A DNA stretch of 64,000 bases from Pirellulaceae bacterium (lineage in GTDB: Bacteria; Planctomycetota; Planctomycetia; Pirellulales; Pirellulaceae), in contig JAHBXT010000002.1 in the NCBI GenBank assembly GCA_019636385.1, positions 992,001 through 1,056,000 of the forward strand, given 5' to 3'. This document shows, piece after piece, positions 63,201-64,000 of the stretch. The translations under genes were made by a program, and so were the position numbers. Position 1 is the stretch's first letter. The number at the start of each line of letters is the position of its first letter. The notes beneath the pieces were generated by a model. The model was not told the origin of the DNA. It ran no database searches and saw only the letters and a list, made by a program, of their open reading frames with translations.

Positions 63201-64000
63201 CAGGCTACGATACCGACCCTGGCGTCGGAATATCGATCGTGCCAGTCCAGGATTTCGAAGGCGTACCCGAATACTACTTGATCCATGTCGTCAATCCCAA
63301 CAATGATGCCTTGATCGGTTCTGCCGAAGTCAGTAATCCACAGTTTATGCACGGAGTAGAACCCTACTTGGCAGAACTTGGAATTACCTTTGAGTACATC
63401 AACGCCAATGGAGTCGTGAAGAGCCTGACTGAACCACTGTCTTTCGGTGGTGCCAATGATCTGGATCTGTTGGTGGCCAGTATCCAATCTAAGGTTCAGC
63501 AATCGTACCTCAATGGAAAAGTTCTTTTTAATAAATTCAGCACACAGGACAAACGCGTTGGATTCTGGTTATCTGACAAAAGTGCTTTTGTCGGCGCGCC
63601 AGCGGAAATCATCGGCTCAGTCAATTTGCCCAGCGATGGCAAAGTTTCTTCGACCCAATCGTTTACCGTTAGTTACAACGGAGGAACCGCAGTCACCGTC
63701 TCCGTCACGGCAGGCGACACGACCAATAATAGCCGTCCAGCAGACTTGGTCAGCGTCATTAACGCCAAGCTTGCGGCGACCTCATTGGCCACTACGGTGC
63801 GTGCCAGTTTGTTGAATGGTAAGCTGAGATTGAGCACTAATGCGGGCGGTTCCGAGACATCACTGGGAATTGGCACAGGAAACGCCACCTTTGGATTGAC
63901 TGGTTCCACTTCGGTCAGTGGCGAAGCTATAGCGTCCATCAACAACATGCTCATTACCGGACTGGGCGGCCCGAAGAACGCAGCTTCGGAGGACTTGTAC
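48272..64000 (+). CDS. Giant RTX-repeat surface protein with N-terminal lipase domain, partial (over 5,243 aa)
   Basis: The frame stays open from ATG 48272 to the window end (5,243 codons, no stop), so the C-terminus is missing. I chose 48272 because it gives a basic start [21 protein letters not shown] 48257 is also in frame. LLEDRRLLA (30-38) is the planctomycete LEPR-XLL-type motif. Residues about 55-310 form a lipase-like domain. Residues 387-550 are a jelly-roll-like, ligand-binding-type region. Residues 900-2500 are long beta-rich, repetitive and unrecognised. RTX nonapeptide blocks lie at about 2619-2900, 2930-3130, 3180-3450, 3588-3657, 4470-4520 and 4790-4843. Between them are segments with a calcium-independent beta pattern resembling flagellin hook-type modules (about 3690-3770, 4610-4710 and 5110-5210) and a PPC-like domain (4170-4290). 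Likely a secreted or surface lipase-adhesin. RTX implies calcium-driven folding after export. Confidence 0.9.
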   Translation, partial: MKRSRSDRHKNRFQRLQFMSQARRALRFELLEDRRLLAFSHLSVQQMSDLLRPHLSAGQLQGVTVVTHGFQLTGYEGDSLQSLTQAIRNRADAENGPDLGAWLIDFDVRGEGSNGFFDMDLGVGDDEPLNGSILVGAPGHLVYQFDWAPESNEPSSGWAEAAGDALFSSLVTLGLVSPELQQAIAPLHFIGHSFGTAVTSEAVERLAAFSIPVDQVTYLDPHDFDESGMPIDGEQRLFELGKPAGYGATVWNNVAFTDVYYQSLLTPDPEGRPIPGAYNYKLTYSELPLLGLPHSDVWASYYLGTVNDTIASAVRGYAFSQVAQGSDPRPSASRPTQSDLSNPSFQFSFYSSFQNHSQTPVALKPTTVTNPGAQAAIAGAKQSPDWSALRLHNGDFTYPGDRHDGAWTINNNLIPGWSHHGGTGGGSVVRLNATNFALELGPAGLNRTHNRAYLSSQVAGIAFDWAKPTNGNVGDQLIVEVNGQPIGQPIHLASAGTTWNLQHFIPLPGQFKGRSAEITFRLANTNLSVVPSTKILIDNINLIAGGQTGDVIPVNLKSAVVSGSHYQLIDVELYGEHGLLIPTSVTVNQRGDWDIRQTTANGAMIGSIIFADRLGSSSRFRDTGRLFFAPGTSDTIADGSALSGFQGKVKLRFTSQPDGGAPFSDTVYELNLRIVDGYSSSGVLSIVGNNQLQQTLAVQQRLNYLRARDYANHQIFLTNPTLPGGSNNQPIAPLAIDGISGPFTRDMLQRFKALGTTPVGQPSSFDSELDLYTTMRLNGSGGILTAAQRSSLAQGLRSAADRMNFASLGELSKPLPLVGTTPVETKSTPEAPKDEVSLASALSIDSQLRDSLIKPLASYIETSDSPSLPGAQAYLTTAGITGVTLTSLNPVSSQPNRKQFQFGFTRSVSDASRTLYLGENAATSGLATSRSIPITLTTTLSGSLDFGIDLTTSSTDEAFFIKINSLQANASATVAPSSMIDLNLLGRFLKLDVSGGNLNLNANVSASSGEISLRSLASSPLSVLLSAPTPTTSVTGGFNATATLFGTTYTGSISFSDTNIFDANPIDVSITGFSSGLKNLLTINSSAFKDALSQLGTAIDSLRDTSLFDVSLGLAKGLDAGNAIRLKEAWDTAVSSQFSGSSPVQDLQTLLTRLGVSTGNYNSSTGHLTFNVDLSRSLVKQSAVVGFDADLGPIGSFDSASLAEIQADANFKFTLGIDLNSAIGSGFNLSAATLLTALNGSNGTTTVTYDHDQNSSTPPVPRWQLADRPTEVDGVRFTLSDGTDFDVNFDGLTTVGAVLSAIETAASAALGSRYATLYSAQSPFAKLDQSRKAFSFVDRTRGEAEPFLITGLNNSNIGLAGIGLGIYGISGKPNSEGHLEISGSPLHNDSLAERLYLVSTSTNRPTIGSSVTVSASDIDASLKVLIAEASVNDGTGSARATVRLAMDGPAASDGKITLQELFDAVRTPSILNVAAETSASMNLFLPVAAKAPWLPANQLATGNVVVSWPDLTDASKLRVSHASSLDQLFNFANLDGEGIASALESVVAYLSNVEQFPFLQEKIPALNRSLAELVGAGSKFTKLIANYKNQPVQTLVQFKTAMETALGVPVTFTADGSALKIGFDFSALVDDQFNINLSLGSLGIANLDSLVDVRGEGNVRVAANAGFHIDLGIDMSNPLSPRPFLYSGTTMAEVGAKVWGKDLSFSASVLSFGVKVNNGWVAIDSDGDAEGTFNSNDRLNYSITLNDDGGNDGRVYFTNLSNATFTESALNGQFRVHLPMSKTRDESLIGNLNWQFPINSSLSWDNAPSSGANLTYPNFNSLVSGLNLSTELDGFSGGIADFFTILDTAIDNQALIARLPLIGDALRDAVRFVGDIRDKISDNLQVLGPKSVTVVQQKIYEAIGPGGLNWLRDQDDSNWRSGPLNLANISVDDVRIDVNSSSDVRYNVRLKQSLARVTIPVDFDLGLPLLGLVVDGQVQLDIGFNWDLTFGLDRSRGFYLTTDVSDELRIALEATIPNFNAQGTLGFLQVNVTDGADLNIDNVISANEKTRLLANINVDFRDPGIGANNDNKLTLSELASANLSNVIVARFPNTADSNRADVRLHLVGSIAGNQDFPQIETDLTIGWGFGGILTTTDPSSFGDSPEVWLRNVQIDPGQVVQRFAKPMLQHVNSILAPVKPVIEVLQTPLPVISQLAGRNFTLLDMAELFAPVFGGEFSQETKRFIRAAADLNSLVNFVQNVSASGKINLGSYQLSGGPSAAGTGGNQIDIRTGSLSEINPAQLIDQLTGTTANDLSLAGKLDAASKAFMEQGQSVPSGNGSGDGFSFPILQNPMGVLQILLGKQDVTLFRYDMPQLRFTAPFKIGPLPIFPPFLTVFFQGMIGAQADFNFGFDTSGFVSGNPMDGFYIEDTIGGVKGAADPIEVSLFANVEAGAFAGIDLGIVTVAAGAAGGIFAEVGLNLHDPNQDGRVHLPELLQNISRGPEWVFDLQGSLEAYLRAFIKIQVSLGFFSLTIIDASKELARVTLLDFSLPPRGEIDTDHLLERVPGTNDVRLRLRDVDDNFKVRQDASGAIVVTGRGQSRSYTPASLGLTSFGKIVGDAGKGNDFIVFEESVALDVEIHGGEGNDNLIYRGSRTAKFWGGSGNDTLVGGAGNDELHGGLGNDRIYGNGGNDKLYGDDGDDEIYGGGGDDEIYGGAGNDRLYGELGRDKIYGGTGNDYLDGGLDNDELYGEDGNDTLIGGDGSDRLYGGNGNDRLEGGMGNDFLYGGDGDDTIDGGANNDSIEGGAGNDYLIGGAGSDFIYGGAGNDIIIAGISKAGGDTGAVHVIDGGDGDDEIYGDIGPDTIYGREGSDLIYGLAGNDWIDAGDGDDLVIGGDGSDYIIGGWGRDILFGGRDTNGSPSNINDSNVIFGDLDGANRDSHWNMTGRPEDHEDLIYGDQGDDFIYAGFGNDTIYGLQGNDWIEGGWQSDLIYAGIDELGSGSSGYIFRNTIFGDTSLPIAAQSPPGNLEDHRDRIYGDNGDDLVFAGEGADIVFTLAGNDTVYGGRGDDYISTSVGDDIVYGEDGDDIIIAGVTDLHLYPGQTDKDLVFGGAGKDTIYGYDDDDFLVGGIGDDQLWGGKGSDVLWGGSEVISFSAFRRDVITDFDYPTNFPGAEWPDIVAQAYTRIVPVVLAGLSVEGQADDGDDMLHGEVGDDWLFGGGGNDVLLAGPGRDYADGGAGSDRIEGGDGNDVLRGGSGDDIILGGAGIDQLFGDAGSDRLFGDAGEDIGQGMGLFQSLAGQRLFGSDGIDYLYGYSYSTNFATVDASNHVGTESLLHGEELHGGAGGDWIYGSIRRDTIYGGSGNDTIQGDGLVGPNYADNPRKALSAINDEYPLIYTGIGSATVNATESERQLGGSDLIYGGSGEDRIYGGGGGDIIWGGADSDWLEGQDGVDTLYGGSGIDMILLDTDTAYGLNATHEVFDGHYGNFLPGDVADDNATDILLIEGTDLVDTISVGQIDFNIPNTTRIGSRLAVQYNGRLLLANWRDFTDPADANGKPLIEQIRISGLGGDDSIAFLDNRRVGSFSSTPYQLDISDLTDRSDDWVAVIDGGPGNDILKGTNGRDRIDGGYGSDIIYGYGGDDQLWGDSGPGLGNVSDHDTIYAGQGNDDVLGGQGTNSLFAWSYDPGPAITKLYLTPSAASRSVGGVHTIEGAFDAPANGEIGADLNLWIIRDNQDPIPIQIPKAVSDTNENLPDLINQLQAAVGSDSGIVVDAHTTKLRFRSPSAFRIESGIFGIVVDSQGNFVANNGDLNNDQFPDSLAALPPGFKLEDTGINRVLGADQTGRDNKFDQLYGGTGLDFMYGFGAPEASPDLLYDRNGQLFESRGVLAGDAWKEYAKSTNKVWYYSGSNRDDVIHVDYVTEPGLLEGRHLITRLTNNNGNYTFDAQVNLDFSNWSSSDAFYGLAITGSSPVRSSVATELNDGRSNATLSATVEFAISVDGGEIKLISVAPSSSASVPSGMRTIRDLVKEVDEAIATAYGLTRVDGEFQPADLASLPVRARASGDLLSLIRTSPVNSPNASLVITYANSVTQSELFIGADSVATNSLVGSNGLKSLLPPENDYLAIIIDALDGNDQIIVGPTVIKSVWSDGGRGDDTITHMAGQPILIDHPDLRGSGTVRNDTPSQAYGLGNVSTQRLFTGLTIDNPTDVDWFTFTLSGVTSGDVLRVPSLSPNDRLSFQLYKTASSSLIPNESTDTPVDGYTWTQATAFDPEIRLDQLPALQGSEVYWLKISTDRIPTVYELDFIVGSSAGASASAAIAITNPTELRDTIGNVVLSASAATIYDLNSVVGVPLKQPSGSPNSIYYSFTLTSTGKSADRISLSAFDASGWITLELLDQNNTAIDAATTYGLETPADVSLAGLNPGNYKLRVTGSSSARYELVPRVNSGSDQSPSYGAYSVNLSAQAEQFLGNPLVDPFGRYKYVRKDVLMGGPGNDILQGGPGEDWIFGGPGNDVLSGGYDRQAGDLLWGEEGDDIFQVVTDRLPATKAAQRRVGTASNETFIPTYTDRFDGGPGITQVLYLGGDLDANGRPVPDHVAIRWNTILHRYEITTRVWNFQQQKWETDALEGPAEIVGLTAGPSNGQLNDNLTFTISADGGTPTVITVTKATAQLNSKFDHLVFQINEAIRIAGLRGKLSARNLDGRLSLTTISRGTTASLTLVAPNSVAINQLGLTETPPDKPATGQKDSFSPQQHYAFYTVFDSENTTYTVIDTRAGDDEVRADPEYLIRGSEWGFDTEDRPQRGKIDLIIRGGDGNDRLFGGAGNDRIEGGAGADVIRGGGGNDQIDGGAGDDWIAGGPSQVMPDRYEFAAGAANNSVSYAALLNEDLSVLRRRDAVTGELLPAASRDVVIRALNLSYGDTGDWYILKTPEAVKQFGSPDVAHQFASVKAAQLIKDAIQIEFTDPETQNPNSPISQRLASFGYVPNSDSGRLLYLFAGYDTDPGVGISIVPVQDFEGVPEYYLIHVVNPNNDALIGSAEVSNPQFMHGVEPYLAELGITFEYINANGVVKSLTEPLSFGGANDLDLLVASIQSKVQQSYLNGKVLFNKFSTQDKRVGFWLSDKSAFVGAPAEIIGSVNLPSDGKVSSTQSFTVSYNGGTAVTVSVTAGDTTNNSRPADLVSVINAKLAATSLATTVRASLLNGKLRLSTNAGGSETSLGIGTGNATFGLTGSTSVSGEAIASINNMLITGLGGPKNAASEDLY
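48430..49200 (+). other. Lipase-like alpha/beta-hydrolase domain of the second giant protein
   Basis: [10 protein letters not shown] supplies the oxyanion HG motif. [16 protein letters not shown] is the nucleophile elbow with Ser193 in GHSFG. YLDPHD supplies a likely catalytic Asp220, and [11 protein letters not shown] a likely His294. The order Ser-Asp-His and spacings fit the triglyceride-lipase-like fold. This domain sits directly after the N-terminal LEPR-like motif. Confidence 0.75.
56127..56960 (+). repeat. RTX calcium-binding nonapeptide block 1
   Basis: Dozens of GGxGxDxLx nonapeptides run almost without interruption, for example [20 protein letters not shown] and [20 protein letters not shown]. 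Each pair of turns binds Ca2+ to form a parallel beta-roll. At DNA level the units are near-repetitive (GGC/GGT-x-GGC-AA/GC-GAC). Confidence 0.95.
57060..58620 (+). repeat. RTX calcium-binding nonapeptide blocks 2 and 3
   Basis: Further nonapeptides ([80 protein letters not shown]) are interspersed with 20-60-residue unrelated inserts, such as the segment at about 57660-57800 without repeats. Confidence 0.9.
59035..59240 (+). repeat. RTX block 4
   Basis: [20 protein letters not shown], then [20 protein letters not shown] and [18 protein letters not shown]: about five nonapeptides in a short array between beta-rich domains. Confidence 0.85.
61670..61830 (+). repeat. RTX block 5
   Basis: [20 protein letters not shown], then [20 protein letters not shown] and WGEEGDDIF: a short RTX array. 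Confidence 0.85.
62635..62800 (+). repeat. RTX block 6
   Basis: [20 protein letters not shown], then [20 protein letters not shown] and [10 protein letters not shown]: the last RTX array in the window. Confidence 0.85.

Noticed and set aside
62498..63502. A 334-codon antisense frame in the second giant gene
   Set aside because: Same reason; no family motif and no plausible start site.

Overview
This window looks like a planctomycete chromosome (Pirellula/Rhodopirellula-like by style). It carries two gigantic secreted-protein genes whose N-termini have the planctomycete LEPR-XLL-type motif (MLERRDLLTA and LLEDRRLLA). It also has dockerin-like DxNxDG repeats, a PEP-CTERM protein, an exosortase-like membrane protein, and few clear Shine-Dalgarno sites. 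No rRNA, tRNA or CRISPR array was seen.

Layout. (1) 1-1042 is the terminal part of a broken IS3-family element. It abuts a short scrap (1043-1117) of an SPFH/band-7 gene. (2) 1178-5585, minus strand, is a tightly overlapping five-gene operon: a compact ExbB/TolQ/MotA-like channel subunit, an ExbD/TolR-like subunit, a two-TM protein, a membrane-anchored P-loop GTPase, and a TM/coiled-coil protein with a GAP1-like N-terminus. It is flanked by decayed insertion sequences and is the best candidate for an undescribed system: a proton-channel plus GTPase machine, possibly defensive. (3) 5628-7175 is a decayed IS4-family element with visible 12-bp inverted repeats. (4) 7199-9980, minus strand, holds a membrane-anchored TPR protein and an exosortase-like protein that seems to lack the catalytic residues. 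(5) 10301-41434, plus strand, is a single 10,377-codon gene. In order it has the LEPR-like N-terminus, duplicated Ig-like modules, 11 CARDB domains, a PPC-like and an IPT/TIG domain, a possible beta-propeller, about 9 cadherin-like putative-Ig repeats, an RHS-like segment, a dockerin, a run of Ig-like domains, an alpha/beta-hydrolase-like domain, an SdrD-B-like domain, a dockerin pair, a complete subtilisin (S8) domain and a terminal dockerin. (6) 41632-42240 is a PEP-CTERM protein. (7) 42508-45675 is a scar of mobile DNA: a broken IS481-type transposase, then a decayed group II intron with reverse transcriptase fragments and a recognisable domain V. (8) 45763-47699 is a 5'-truncated SPFH/band-7 gene followed by an NAD-kinase-like gene. 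(9) 48272-64000 and beyond is a second giant gene, open for at least 5,243 codons to the window edge. It has an N-terminal lipase-like domain with a visible Ser-Asp-His set, then large beta-rich regions and several blocks of RTX calcium-binding nonapeptides.

How it fits together. The two giants and the PEP-CTERM protein look like cell-surface or secreted products that bind, adhere to and degrade polymers, and the exosortase-like and TPR proteins could be linked to their export or anchoring. The left operon is unrelated to this and sits as an accessory cassette among insertion sequences. All domain names come from reading the translated sequence by eye; no database search was run.
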